DNA of 64,000 bases, taken from positions 335,660-399,659 of the forward strand of contig JAEUUA010000020.1 in assembly GCA_016787755.1 (NCBI GenBank). The letters are read 5' to 3'. Every line of letters begins with the position of its first letter. The stretch's first letter is position 1. The translations under genes were made by a program, and so were the position numbers. The notes beneath the pieces are model-generated. The model worked only from the letters and a program-made list of their open reading frames with translations, did not search any database and was not told the origin of the DNA. Source of the DNA: Cyclobacteriaceae bacterium. GTDB taxonomy: Bacteria > Bacteroidota > Bacteroidia > Cytophagales > Cyclobacteriaceae. Below are positions 1 to 9,424 of the stretch, piece by piece.

Positions 1-1053
1 GACGTTGTTTCCCAAATTATTGCCGGTCTTGGGTCTCCTTTTATAGAACATAAGAACTATGGAAAGAAGGATAAAACCAATAGATACTACAATTGCCCAA
101 TTATTCAGGGTCCTGGCCTCCCCAACCATCTCGTAGTCCTTCAATAGGAATTTCGTAGAACTGGGTTTCCAATATAATGTGTTGCCCTTAATTGAATCTG
201 CATTAGAATAAATCACACGATACGGCATAGTGATAGCGTGTATGTATTTTCCATTGCTGGCTTTGGAAATGAAATTGGTAATCGACTCCATTTCCTGTTG
301 AAGACGAATGAATTCCTGATCTTGTAGGGGAAGATTCGAAATTCCTGCCTTCTTAAGCAAGCCAGCGAGGTCTTCGATTTGTTTATCGCTTTGAAGAGAT
401 TCAAATAACTTCTCTTTATGATTTTTCAAGGTATCCAACCACGCTATTTCATTTTCAGATTTTAGTAACTCTTCCAAACGTTGATAATATTCTTCAAACA
501 AAGCATGGGAACCATACACGTCAAAAATTTTATCATTTAACCGATCAAGGTATAGGCTATCTGCTTTTGAAATCGAACTTCCCTCGGCAGGCAGCCGGTT
601 TATAAATGCAAAATCCTCAAAAGTAAAATAGTCTGAAATAGGCTCTTGAAGCCGGTTGATAGCATGATACGTGTCAGAGTACCGTACATACGTGTAGAAC
701 CATTTCAATTTTTTGTCAAAACGACTCGTCACGCGAAAGAGGGTGTCGTTTGGATTCCCCAAGTCGGAATTAGCTTCTTCGCTATTTTTAAAATGTTTAC
801 TGAATTGCAAGATAAGTTTTTCTTGATCAGATTTCTTTGTTGAATCCTTGTTAAGAATCGTCACATGCCAGCCTTTATCAGGCACCACACCCATAAAATT
901 CTCATCAATATTTGCCGAGTCTCCTTCGATCGTAATTGTTTTATCCAGCGAGCCGTCTTTATACACAACGGTATTCATGGCAACTTTATGCTCACAGGAA
1001 GTCAGCATGGCAACTAGTGTGAATAGGGTCAATATTATTTTAAAACTTTTCAT
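1..1053 (-). CDS. Lipoprotein with C-terminal membrane segment, partial (runs off left edge)
   Basis: An open frame of 351 codons starts with ATG at 1053 and has no stop before the window edge. The N-terminus is a lipoprotein signal ending in the lipobox LTSC (Cys20). The following ~290 residues are hydrophilic and rich in Lys, Glu and Asp with helical character. Residues ~319-336 (WAIVVSIGFILLSIVLMF) form one membrane segment, followed by a basic KRRPK stretch that would face the cytoplasm. The start lies 5 bp behind the stop of the anti-sigma gene, so it is the third gene of the ECF operon and may be a target or co-sensor of that system. I do not recognise the family. A lipid anchor plus a C-terminal transmembrane helix is an unusual topology; the lipobox could be fortuitous. 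Confidence 0.8.
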   Translation of the reverse strand, partial: MKSFKIILTLFTLVAMLTSCEHKVAMNTVVYKDGSLDKTITIEGDSANIDENFMGVVPDKGWHVTILNKDSTKKSDQEKLILQFSKHFKNSEEANSDLGNPNDTLFRVTSRFDKKLKWFYTYVRYSDTYHAINRLQEPISDYFTFEDFAFINRLPAEGSSISKADSLYLDRLNDKIFDVYGSHALFEEYYQRLEELLKSENEIAWLDTLKNHKEKLFESLQSDKQIEDLAGLLKKAGISNLPLQDQEFIRLQQEMESITNFISKASNGKYIHAITMPYRVIYSNADSIKGNTLYWKPSSTKFLLKDYEMVGEARTLNNWAIVVSIGFILLSIVLMFYKRRPKTGNNLGNNV

Positions 1054-1058
1054 AACCT

Positions 1059-1574
1059 TTAATTGGCTTTAAGATTCTTTAAAAATTCACTGTCACTTTG
1101 TTTTAAGCAATCGTAAAATGAAATCTGATTCGCAGATTCTCGTCTTTTCAGATGGGCTTTTAGGAATTGTGGAGTATTTAAACGAATCCCGTTTGAAACT
1201 GAGTTGGTGGAGTTGAGGACTGTTCGGGAATAATCTGCTGAGCGTTGGGCAAAAAATAACCCTGCAATCAGTATCGATGCTATGGCCAATGAAGCACGCA
1301 ACCAGTACATAGTGACAATATTAATAATCTCTGTAAACGAATTTTCTTTATTAGCTTCAATGGCTTGCATGATGTTGCGTTTAATTCGTGGTGGTGAAGC
1401 GGCCAATACCGGCATCGCACCAACTTCGCGAATCCATATATGCTGCTGGCCCCTCTGAACAAAGAGCGATCTGCACGATGCACATCCATCTTTATGCACG
1501 TCAACATAAAGTTTTTCTCGTTCATCTAGCTCGTTGTACAAATAAATTAAGGATTCAATTTTCGCACACTTCAT
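1059..1574 (-). CDS. Anti-sigma factor with zinc-finger (ZAS-like) motif
   Basis: This 171-residue protein has a cytoplasmic N-terminus with Cys3 and the HKDGCASC motif (His27, Cys31, Cys34), matching the H-x3-C-x2-C arrangement of zinc-binding anti-sigma domains. A single membrane helix spans about residues 92-109 and leaves a ~60-residue periplasmic tail. The gene overlaps the upstream sigma-factor gene by 4 bp, which implies translational coupling and a cognate pair. The inferred role is to hold the ECF sigma factor at the inner membrane until an envelope signal is sensed; the signal cannot be read from the sequence. Confidence 0.85.
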   Translation of the reverse strand: MKCAKIESLIYLYNELDEREKLYVDVHKDGCASCRSLFVQRGQQHIWIREVGAMPVLAASPPRIKRNIMQAIEANKENSFTEIINIVTMYWLRASLAIASILIAGLFFAQRSADYSRTVLNSTNSVSNGIRLNTPQFLKAHLKRRESANQISFYDCLKQSDSEFLKNLKAN

Positions 1575-2143
1575 AAATAAGATGTTTCATGTTCATTGAA
1601 AGACTTTAATTTCTCACTCATGGCTAATCGCGCGTAATACAGGTTGCTTTTTAAATTTCCAGCCGAGATGGAAAGAATCTCACAAACTTCACTAACCTCA
1701 AGCCCTTCCAAATCACGAAGGACAAATACTGCCCGTTGTTTAGGTGTGAGTAATTTTGATGCATCGTGAATAACTTTCAGTAACTCATTGCTTTCAAATT
1801 CCTTTTCCGGGTTATTGTTATCTGCTAGCGCGACAGCAAACTGCAAGGCCACTTTGTTTTTATTTTGTTTGGTTGTTGTTGATTTAAAATAATCTAAACA
1901 CTTATTTACAATAATCCGGTATAGCCACGTGGTTAGTTTTAAGTCTGCACGATAACGATCAAGATTTTTCCATAGACTAATAAAACTTTCCTGTACGATG
2001 TCTTCTGCCTCTTGAGTATCGCCTATTAACCGAAATGCCACCCGATAGGCAAAAACCTGGTGATCATCAACAATTGTCTCAAACGCCTTAACACTTCCAG
2101 CTTTAGCTGCTTTAATTACCTCGGGTGTTGTGGGTGAATGCAT
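1571..2143 (-). CDS. ECF-type RNA polymerase sigma factor
   Basis: A 190-residue sigma-70 family protein of ECF size. Region 2 covers about residues 22-90 and includes the core-binding/-10 recognition stretch EAEDIVQESFISLWKN. Region 4 covers about 131-182 with the helix-turn-helix SEVCEILSISAGNLKSNLY. Regions 1 and 3 are absent, as expected for ECF factors. It heads a minus-strand operon with the overlapping anti-sigma gene and the lipoprotein behind it. It may regulate its own promoter in the 143-bp gap before 2287, but I could not assign the element. Confidence 0.93.
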   Translation of the reverse strand: MHSPTTPEVIKAAKAGSVKAFETIVDDHQVFAYRVAFRLIGDTQEAEDIVQESFISLWKNLDRYRADLKLTTWLYRIIVNKCLDYFKSTTTKQNKNKVALQFAVALADNNNPEKEFESNELLKVIHDASKLLTPKQRAVFVLRDLEGLEVSEVCEILSISAGNLKSNLYYARLAMSEKLKSFNEHETSYL

Positions 2144-2286
2144 TCCTACGTGTTATACGATCTAATCAGCAAATGGTCAAATACGTCAATCTCATTTCTA
2201 AAATAAAATCGCCTGAGATAGCTGATGAAAATCATACTTAGTTTGAAATGAGACTCTTAAGTTTAGAATATCAAAAATAACGTAAT

Positions 2287-2484
2287 ATGAAACGACTACT
2301 TGTTACCCTAAAGAAAAAGGTAGATCCCACCCACAAGTGGATAGCAACGGAATGGATTACCGAGGAAGAACTTACTGTATTTAGAAAAAAGTATGGCAAT
2401 CAATTCGATCCGGAGGAACCTATTATTCAATATCTGGGCGATCAATTAGTCATGGTTTCTTTTCTCGTATGGATAAACGAGTAA
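2287..2484 (+). CDS. Small hypothetical protein (65 aa)
   Basis: The 65-codon frame begins with ATG after an AT-rich leader. The product starts MKRLLVTLKKKVD, with a positively charged N-terminus, then an acidic-aromatic middle (EWITEEELTVFRKKYG) and a hydrophobic end. There is no signal peptide, clear membrane segment or known motif. It stands alone, divergent from the sigma-factor gene. I do not recognise it; the balanced composition favours a real gene, but it is short. Confidence 0.5.
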   Translation: MKRLLVTLKKKVDPTHKWIATEWITEEELTVFRKKYGNQFDPEEPIIQYLGDQLVMVSFLVWINE

Positions 2485-2691
2485 TTCAAGATTACCAAAA
2501 TACTTCTTTATCTTTTGCTTTCTGCAACTTAATCAAACACATATTCGTTAACATTGCAGTTCGCAGAGATCAGATAGGTCGCAAATAGAATAGAATATTT
2601 TTTAACCTAAAGCGGCACCCATTTTTGTTCTGACATTTCTAAATCTGACAGAATTGATTATGGGTATTCATGCGAACCTAACGTAGAAAGT

Positions 2692-3015
2692 ATGGCTTGG
2701 AGCACATTATATATAACAGGGAAAAAAGATTTTCAGGAGGAGGTTTTAAATAACTTAAGACATTCGGATGTTTCTTATTTGCCAGGAAGTTCTGGCGATA
2801 CCGATTTGCTGATGCTTTGGGTGGATGAGAAAATGCCATTACGGGACATCAAAGTAGCGATTGGAAGTAAAACTGTGTTTAAGTATCGGTTGTTATTTTT
2901 TACTGACCTGGACCAACACCGAACTGATAAGAATAAGGAAAGACTCACTCCACGCGAAGAGGCGATGATCCGTGAGATGAGCAATTGGGAAGCCCGGTAT
3001 CGCCATAGTGCCTAA
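2692..3015 (+). CDS. Hypothetical protein (107 aa)
   Basis: A soluble 107-residue protein starting MAWSTLYITGKKDFQEEVL. It alternates beta-like segments (STLYITG, DLLMLWVD, FKYRLLFFTDLD) with helices and ends in a charged helix (LTPREEAMIREMSNWEARY). No catalytic motif or signal peptide is visible. It lies between the small 65-aa gene and a TPR/OmpA gene on the same strand, with gaps of 207 and 136 bp, so co-transcription is not evident. Family not recognised. Confidence 0.65.
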   Translation: MAWSTLYITGKKDFQEEVLNNLRHSDVSYLPGSSGDTDLLMLWVDEKMPLRDIKVAIGSKTVFKYRLLFFTDLDQHRTDKNKERLTPREEAMIREMSNWEARYRHSA

Positions 3016-3151
3016 AACTCATAGTAGGTGGTTCAATATTCAATCTTTTAAATTTGATGGGCAGACTAAGAATGTCTTAGGATTCAAATAAAAAACGATA
3101 AATTTAGGCTCCTAAAACCTCAAAACCCTAGTTGACTTAGATTTAGATTCT

Positions 3152-5191
3152 ATGGCTTTATTTGACTCTCGCCCCTTCCTTTTAATTGCAGGAGTTTTCC
3201 TGGTTTCATCCTCATTCGCGCAACAAGACTCTGTCGCCCTTTCAGAAGAATATTACCGGATGGGATTGGAAGTATTTGATTACTCACATCGCAAGCAGGC
3301 AACCGAAATGTTCAAGTTGGCGGTTAAAGCTAATCCCAAAAATGCCAAAGCTCACTTTATGACTGGCCGATCCATAATGCTCACCGTTCAGAAGGAGCAA
3401 TCGCTGGAATATTTTAAAACCGCTTATACCCTTGACCCTAAGATTGATCCGGATATTCTTTACTATCTGGGGCAAGCCTTTCATTATTCGGAAAAATTTG
3501 ACAGTGCTATTTTACTTTATAACCGATATAATCGATTGTTGGCTCGCTCCTTGGATTATGAGAAATCAAAAAAGATTGGTGAGGTCAATAGAAAACTGTT
3601 TGAATGTAACAATGCGAAAATTATGGTAGCTCAGCCTGTGGATGTTAGTTTGGTTCACATGGATGATAAAATTAATTCAGAGTGGCCAGACTACGCACCT
3701 GCCATTAACGCAGATGAAACGTTTATGGTATTTACCACACGCAGACCTGAGGAGAATTTAAATAGCAGGTTGGCAGTAGACAATGAATATTATGAAGAAA
3801 TATTTTATAGTCGCAAAGAAAATGGTGAATGGACATCTGCTAAAAATCTTGCTGGACCGTTAAATAATAATTACCACAATGCAAGTGTAAACCTTTCGCC
3901 TGACGGAAAAGAAATGCTTTTGTATCATGATTCAAATGGGGGAGATATTCTAGCTTCATTCCTTAAGCCCGATGGCTCCTGGACAGACCCTGAATCCTTG
4001 GAAATCAATACTGAATACATTGAGAACTCTGCAACTATAACGGCTGATGGTCAGAAACTATTTTTCTCCAGCAACCGCCCCGGGGGATACGGAGGCACCG
4101 ATATTTATTCATGTACTAAAAACTCAAAAAATAAATGGAGCAATCCCCAAAATCTTGGAAAGCTGGTTAACACCGATCTCGATGAAGATGGAGTGTTTGT
4201 TTCGGCTAGCGGCAACCACCTCTACTTTAGTTCCAACGGTCATGCAGGTATGGGTGATTTGGACATTTATCGCTCGGCCTATAATCCTGAATTGGATGTT
4301 TGGGAAAAACCGATTAATATGGGCTACCCGATCAACTCCGTTGAAAATGACATTTATATAGTGCTTACCCGGGATGAAAATTTTGCATATATCTCATCGG
4401 TACGGAAAGAAGGCATTGGGGAACAGGATATTTACAAGGTCGACATTCGCAATTGGAAAGAGCCAGCCTATAACCAACCCGATTTTGCAGACGCAGTACT
4501 TGCCATGGAAGATGAAATGCCTGCATTAGCAAAACCCACAGCACCTGTTCCCCCAGTACTAACCACTCCATCATCTCTGAATTTTACAGTTTTTGTTGCC
4601 GAAGGAGATTCTCACAAACCCATCCCGGCAACTGTTAAACTTATGGCATCACAGGGTGAAGAAATAATGTTTAATGAAGTCTCAATAGGAACATATCAAG
4701 CGGAAGTGAAAAAATTGAATGAAACAACCGGGCAATACAAACTTCTTGTTTCAAGTAATGATTACATTCCGTATTCAGCGTCTTACTACTTCCAGGGATC
4801 GCCACTTCAACGCAATGCACTCAACGATACAATCTATCTTGATAAGATTGCAGTAAACTATAAACGCACCTTAAATGTTTACTTTGGCCACGATAGTGAT
4901 ATACCCAAATCATTTGATGACATCCTGTATCTTGAACAGATCTTAAAAACGTCCGCTTCAATAAAAGTAGAAGTGGGTGGCCACACAGATAACCTGGGTT
5001 CATATCCATACAATGTAGCGTTAAGCAGAAGAAGAGCTGAGGCGGTAAAGAAACATCTTGTGCAGGCTGGAATTGATAGCTCACGAATTGCGGTAGTGGG
5101 TTATGGACCAGACAAACCTATTTCTGATAATAAAACAAGAACCGGGAGATTACTAAATCGAAGAACTGAATTCATAATCATTGAGAAATAA
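3152..5191 (+). CDS. TPR/PD40/OmpA-domain envelope protein
   Basis: A 679-residue exported protein with a signal peptide (1 to about 24, ending SSSFAQ). TPR repeats at about 29-150 are followed by a PD40 (WD40-like) propeller at about 180-430 with motifs such as SPDGKEML and FSSNRPGGYGG. A short beta-sandwich linker follows around 485-560. The C-terminal OmpA domain (about 575-679) carries GGHTDNLGSYPYNVALS and GYGPDKP, with GRLLNRRTEF for peptidoglycan binding. This architecture is common in Bacteroidota, where relatives occur near gliding and type IX secretion genes. It is expected to be a periplasmic or outer-membrane protein tethered to the wall. The gene behind it starts 15 bp later and may be co-transcribed. 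Confidence 0.9.
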   Translation: MALFDSRPFLLIAGVFLVSSSFAQQDSVALSEEYYRMGLEVFDYSHRKQATEMFKLAVKANPKNAKAHFMTGRSIMLTVQKEQSLEYFKTAYTLDPKIDPDILYYLGQAFHYSEKFDSAILLYNRYNRLLARSLDYEKSKKIGEVNRKLFECNNAKIMVAQPVDVSLVHMDDKINSEWPDYAPAINADETFMVFTTRRPEENLNSRLAVDNEYYEEIFYSRKENGEWTSAKNLAGPLNNNYHNASVNLSPDGKEMLLYHDSNGGDILASFLKPDGSWTDPESLEINTEYIENSATITADGQKLFFSSNRPGGYGGTDIYSCTKNSKNKWSNPQNLGKLVNTDLDEDGVFVSASGNHLYFSSNGHAGMGDLDIYRSAYNPELDVWEKPINMGYPINSVENDIYIVLTRDENFAYISSVRKEGIGEQDIYKVDIRNWKEPAYNQPDFADAVLAMEDEMPALAKPTAPVPPVLTTPSSLNFTVFVAEGDSHKPIPATVKLMASQGEEIMFNEVSIGTYQAEVKKLNETTGQYKLLVSSNDYIPYSASYYFQGSPLQRNALNDTIYLDKIAVNYKRTLNVYFGHDSDIPKSFDDILYLEQILKTSASIKVEVGGHTDNLGSYPYNVALSRRRAEAVKKHLVQAGIDSSRIAVVGYGPDKPISDNKTRTGRLLNRRTEFIIIEK

Positions 5192-5206
5192 GGCTAACAT
5201 GATTCA

Positions 5207-6544
5207 ATGATGAGGCGAGGGTTTCGATGGCTATTCCCCTTCGCCATAGCGTTAGCTATGATTCTCTACGCTATGGTGGGTCCAATTGATCGCACACAGT
5301 TATCTGCTCAGGATTTTTATCAGGAAATGATGACCTCAATGGATACGCTTACATTGCGTACTCATGCACCAACTCAAAAATTAAAATCGGCCTGGGGAAA
5401 ATTTTCTATCACTCCAGGTTATTCTATGCCCATGGCAGGCTATACCTTGCGTGATGGCTTTGAAAGTGTTCATGACTCATTGTACGTTCGAGTCATTGGC
5501 TTAAGTAATGGATCTGTTTCGTGCTACCTTATCAGCGCAGACTTACTACTCTTTCCTCCAGCCGTTAAGCAAACTATTTACAAAAAGATTTCTGAAGAAT
5601 TTTCAACCAAACCATTTCTATATTTTAGTGCCACCCATACTCATAATGGGATTGGTGGATGGAATAGCAGCGTTGCCGGTAATTTTATATTGGGAGATTA
5701 TGACGAAAGCTGGGTGACCCGCACGACCGAATCACTAATCGAAGAAATTAAAAGAATTGATAAGTCGATGAAATCAGCGACTCTATCCTACTGGGAAGCA
5801 GATGCTCTTGAATATGCTGAAAATCGGTTAGTGAACGGAGGACCGCATGACGGCCTCTTGCGCGGAATTAAATTTGAAACATCGGATAGTGCCACCGCAC
5901 ATCTGATAACATTTAGTGCGCATGCTACCAGCATAAGCAAAAAGAGCAATGCGCTTTCGGGTGATTATCCTGGCTCATTAGTATCTCAGCTACGTGAGAA
6001 AAATAATTCATTTGGAATATTTATGGCTGGCATGGTGGGAAGTCATCGACTCACAGGATTACCTGAAACCGAATTTGAATTAGTCGCTAAGGCAGGAGAA
6101 ATGCTAGCTCAAAAAATTTCAGGAGCCAGCTATGAGGCAACTATTGATTCTCTTCAAATTAGAGCAGCACATATTCCAATTAAATTTGGACCATCACAAT
6201 TGCGCATTGCAAAAAATTGGCGGCTCAGGGATTGGGTATTTTCATCCAGCTTTAACCCTTTGGAAGGTGAGTTAACCTATCTGCAACTTGGAAATATTGT
6301 TTTGATCGGAACTCCATGTGATTTTTCAGGTGAATTATTTGTCACCCGCAAGCTTAACGAACTCGCAAGATCACAAAATAAGCATTTAATGATTACGAGT
6401 TTTAATGGCGATTATGTGGGATACATAACCGAGGACTCTCATTACGAACAAATAGAGAAAGAAGAAGTCAGGAGCATGAATTGGGTAGGTCCTTATTACG
6501 GTGACTACTTTACTCAAATGATTTCATCTTTGTTAAAGAAATAA
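5207..6544 (+). CDS. Neutral/alkaline ceramidase-like protein
   Basis: A 445-residue protein with an N-terminal hydrophobic signal or anchor (about 8-26). The segment TPGYSMPMAGYTLRDGF, followed by SATHTHNGIGGW (His144, His146), matches the N-terminal zinc-binding core of the neutral ceramidase family, here much shorter than full-length enzymes (~650-750 aa). A later GDYPGSL motif also fits. It would hydrolyse an amide or ester bond in the periplasm; the substrate is unknown and not necessarily ceramide. The gene begins 15 bp after the OmpA gene and ends 6 bp from a convergent helicase gene. Confidence 0.75.
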   Translation: MMRRGFRWLFPFAIALAMILYAMVGPIDRTQLSAQDFYQEMMTSMDTLTLRTHAPTQKLKSAWGKFSITPGYSMPMAGYTLRDGFESVHDSLYVRVIGLSNGSVSCYLISADLLLFPPAVKQTIYKKISEEFSTKPFLYFSATHTHNGIGGWNSSVAGNFILGDYDESWVTRTTESLIEEIKRIDKSMKSATLSYWEADALEYAENRLVNGGPHDGLLRGIKFETSDSATAHLITFSAHATSISKKSNALSGDYPGSLVSQLREKNNSFGIFMAGMVGSHRLTGLPETEFELVAKAGEMLAQKISGASYEATIDSLQIRAAHIPIKFGPSQLRIAKNWRLRDWVFSSSFNPLEGELTYLQLGNIVLIGTPCDFSGELFVTRKLNELARSQNKHLMITSFNGDYVGYITEDSHYEQIEKEEVRSMNWVGPYYGDYFTQMISSLLKK

Positions 6545-6550
6545 ATTTCG

Positions 6551-7795
6551 TTAGGGTCTTGGCTTTCTATCAGGACGTTTACTTGGCCATTGTTTCCTTT
6601 TTCCAGAATTCTTACTGTGGCCAGTTTTAGGAGCGTTACTTTTTGCTTCGGGTGTATAAGTTGGGCCTTCTCCTAATTCTTCAGGTAATACTAGTTTAGG
6701 AACTTCCCTCCCTATTAAACTTTCAATTCGAAAAAATTTCCGTTGATCAAGTTGATTGATAAACGTTATAGCTGTTCCCGTAGTGGCCGCTCGTGCCGTA
6801 CGGCCAATGCGATGTATATAGTCTTCTGGATCCGGTGGCACATCAAAATTGATGACAAGGTCAATTCCTTCCACATCAATTCCACGAGATAACACGTCAG
6901 TTCCAATCAATATAGAAAGCTTCTTGTTCTTAAACTCACGTAGCACATTCTCGCGTTCAACTTGTTCAAGATCTGAATGAATTGCCTTCGCATTTAATCC
7001 TAATCGCTGAAGATTGCGATCCAGTTTCTTTACATTTTCTTTTGTTGATGCAAAAATCAATACGCTATTATATTGTTTTTCCTTCAACAAAAAGTCAATC
7101 AGTTTTTCCTTTTGTTCATTATACACGACATAGGCTTGTTGCAAAATACCTTCGGCCGGTTTTGAAATAGCAATGTTTATCTCAAATGGATTCTTCAGAA
7201 TCCGATTTGCCAATGCCCTGATTTTGGGTGGCATGGTTGCCGAAAACAAAAGGGTTTGTCTGGTAGCGGGAAGTTCTTTAATGATTCTAAGTATGTCCTC
7301 ATAGAAGCCCATATCCAACATCCGATCAGCTTCATCAAGTACCAAATGCTCAACATGATCAAACTTAATCGTACCCATTGCGATCTGCGCTATCAATCTG
7401 CCGGGAGTTGCAATAATCAAATCAACACCCCCTTCCATGGCTCGTTTTTGCTGATCCCAGGTTGCACCATCCCCCCCCCCATAAATTGCTATCGAGCTCA
7501 CCCCCAGAAAATAGGCGAATCCTTCTACCTGCTGGTCTATCTGCTGAGCCAGTTCCCGAGTAGGTGCTATGATAACTGTGTTCAAATGGCGTTTTTCAGA
7601 TGCAACGATATTATTAAGTATCGGCAATACATAAGCAGCGGTTTTACCCGTACCGGTTTGGGCACAGCCTATCAGATCCTTTTTGGAAAGTATTACTGGA
7701 ATTGCCTGTTCTTGTATGGGCGTAGGTTTTGAAAAACCCATGGCATCCAACCCATCAAGCAATCGCGGGTTGAAGCTGAAATCGTGGAATGTCAA
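6551..7795 (-). CDS. DEAD-box ATP-dependent RNA helicase (RhlE-like)
   Basis: The 414-residue protein has the full helicase motif set: Q-motif region PTPIQEQ, motif I AQTGTGKT (45-52), Ia PTRELAQQ, Ib TPGR, II DEAD, III SAT, V GTDVLSRGIDV and VI HRIGRTARA. A basic tail of about 40 residues (KSGKRK...RKPRP type) probably binds RNA. It unwinds structured RNA, as in ribosome assembly and cold adaptation. The start is TTG at 7795, chosen because MTFHDFSF matches the usual family N-terminus and no in-frame ATG lies nearby. Codons 106-108, the conserved GG motif region, lie in a run of ten G on the coding strand (7471-7480). Confidence 0.95.
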   Translation of the reverse strand: MTFHDFSFNPRLLDGLDAMGFSKPTPIQEQAIPVILSKKDLIGCAQTGTGKTAAYVLPILNNIVASEKRHLNTVIIAPTRELAQQIDQQVEGFAYFLGVSSIAIYGGGDGATWDQQKRAMEGGVDLIIATPGRLIAQIAMGTIKFDHVEHLVLDEADRMLDMGFYEDILRIIKELPATRQTLLFSATMPPKIRALANRILKNPFEINIAISKPAEGILQQAYVVYNEQKEKLIDFLLKEKQYNSVLIFASTKENVKKLDRNLQRLGLNAKAIHSDLEQVERENVLREFKNKKLSILIGTDVLSRGIDVEGIDLVINFDVPPDPEDYIHRIGRTARAATTGTAITFINQLDQRKFFRIESLIGREVPKLVLPEELGEGPTYTPEAKSNAPKTGHSKNSGKRKQWPSKRPDRKPRP

Positions 7796-7957
7796 ATTGT
7801 TTGTTTTATAGTCTAAAAAATTGATCGCAAGCTTTGGTTTGCAAGATACAATAAGTTACTAAACTATTTCATTACAAGATTGAACGCAAATTGCTTGATT
7901 ATTCGATCGCTGAACGTGTATCTTGTAACAGGCTTTTTATAAACGCAATTCAGGTTG

Positions 7958-8383
7958 ATGGCACCAGGGCATCCAAATGAGTGTGACTTTTCTATCCCCA
8001 TATCCGTAAACGATAACGACATCGATGCAATGAATCACGTTAACAATGTGGTCTATATTAGGTGGGTACAAGAAGTGGCTGCTGCTCATTGGGATGCTGT
8101 TGCATCAGAAGAAATAAAGAGGAAATTTTTGTGGGTTGTGCTTCGTCATGAAGTTGATTACCTCACTCCTGCCTTCATCGGTGATACGCTAAAAGCAACC
8201 ACCTGGGTTGATGAGACAAAAGGTCCTCGATCAAATCGGTTTGTACAAATAACACATCCAAAATCCGGAAAGATAATCGCAGAAGCAAAAACAGTTTGGT
8301 GTATGCTCGATGGCGCAACTTTACTACCAAAGCGCGTAGACGAACGTGTAATAGAATTATTAAAAATGAATTGCTATAAATAA
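7958..8383 (+). CDS. Acyl-CoA thioesterase, hotdog fold (4HBT family)
   Basis: About 141 residues forming one hotdog domain. The active-site stretch DIDAMNHVNNVVYIRW matches the YbgC/FadM-type motif (acidic residue, then HVNN and Tyr). It would hydrolyse acyl-CoA or acyl-ACP thioesters in the cytoplasm. ATG at 7958 is preferred over the TTG one codon upstream. It is divergent from the helicase across ~160 bp and 21 bp ahead of the CotH-like gene. Confidence 0.85.
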   Translation: MAPGHPNECDFSIPISVNDNDIDAMNHVNNVVYIRWVQEVAAAHWDAVASEEIKRKFLWVVLRHEVDYLTPAFIGDTLKATTWVDETKGPRSNRFVQITHPKSGKIIAEAKTVWCMLDGATLLPKRVDERVIELLKMNCYK

Positions 8384-8404
8384 TTCAACGTTAAGAAAAA
8401 TACT

Positions 8405-9421
8405 ATGAAAAAATATTTAGTCCTATTATTATTCATCATCCCCTGCTTGCTGCAAGGTCAAAAGCATGAAGTTTCCAACTTGTTTCTCAATGAAAAGTCG
8501 TTGGATTTAAAACTCGCCATCTCAATAAAAGGGGTAAAAGCAATTACGAGTGACACTGTCTATTCACCCGCTATAATGCATTTTAATGCGGGTGATGGTT
8601 GGGACTCCATTGCCATTTCGGTACGAGCCCGCGGCAACTTCAGAAGAAAGGAATGTTATTATCCGCCTCTTAAAATAAAGATCAGGAAAGAGGATGCTAA
8701 AGGCACTGTCTTTGAGGGAAACAAAAGTCTTAAGCTGGTATTACCCTGTAATCAATCGAAAGATAACGCACTCATCATGAAAGAATACATCGCTTATCAA
8801 ATGTATGAAGGCATTACAGAATATACATTCAATACGAGGTTACTTACTATCGAGTTCACAGACTTGATGGGGAAAAAATCCAAATCATCAACCATTACAG
8901 GTTTTTTCATTGAAGACGATGATATTGTAGCAAAAAGACATAATGGCAAAGTTGTGGAAGATTTAAAATTGCATCCCAAATTATTGGAAGAGAAAAATTC
9001 AATTCGTCACGATTTATTTCAATATATGATTGCCAATACAGATTGGAGCACCACTTTTTTGCATAACGCTAAAATGATACAATTAAATGAATCAAATGAA
9101 TACATACCCTTAGCGTATGACTTTGACATGGCTGGATTTGTTGATGCCCCGTATGCCCAGGTAAATGAAGCATTGGGCATTGCTAATGTGAGGGAGCGAT
9201 TATTTCGTGGTTTTTGCAGATCTGAAGATACTTTCCAATCCGTGAGAAATGAATTTATAGCAAATGAAGATACTATTAAATCCATTTTAATGCGCTATCA
9301 AAGTGCCTTCGATGTTAAAGCGTTTACCGGAATGACAAAATACATAGATGAGTTTTTTGAAACTATGAAGAGTGACAAAAAATTTAAAACAGAGATAACG
9401 GATAAGTGCCGAACGAAATAA
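8405..9421 (+). CDS. Secreted CotH-kinase-like protein
   Basis: A 338-residue protein with a clear signal peptide (to about LLQGQ, residue 19). The middle has SVRARGNFRRKECYYPPLKI, and the C-terminal half has ANTDWSTTFLHN followed by IPLAYDFDMAG. This order (an Arg-Gly strand, a DW...HN pair and a DFD metal site) resembles the atypical CotH protein-kinase family. The assignment rests on motif resemblance only, so treat the kinase function as tentative. It follows the thioesterase gene by 21 bp and ends 3 bp from a convergent gene. Confidence 0.6.
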   Translation: MKKYLVLLLFIIPCLLQGQKHEVSNLFLNEKSLDLKLAISIKGVKAITSDTVYSPAIMHFNAGDGWDSIAISVRARGNFRRKECYYPPLKIKIRKEDAKGTVFEGNKSLKLVLPCNQSKDNALIMKEYIAYQMYEGITEYTFNTRLLTIEFTDLMGKKSKSSTITGFFIEDDDIVAKRHNGKVVEDLKLHPKLLEEKNSIRHDLFQYMIANTDWSTTFLHNAKMIQLNESNEYIPLAYDFDMAGFVDAPYAQVNEALGIANVRERLFRGFCRSEDTFQSVRNEFIANEDTIKSILMRYQSAFDVKAFTGMTKYIDEFFETMKSDKKFKTEITDKCRTK

Positions 9422-9424
9422 TAA

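Noticed and set aside
7471..7480. Frameshift in the helicase gene
   Set aside because: All helicase motifs are in one frame before and after the G-run.
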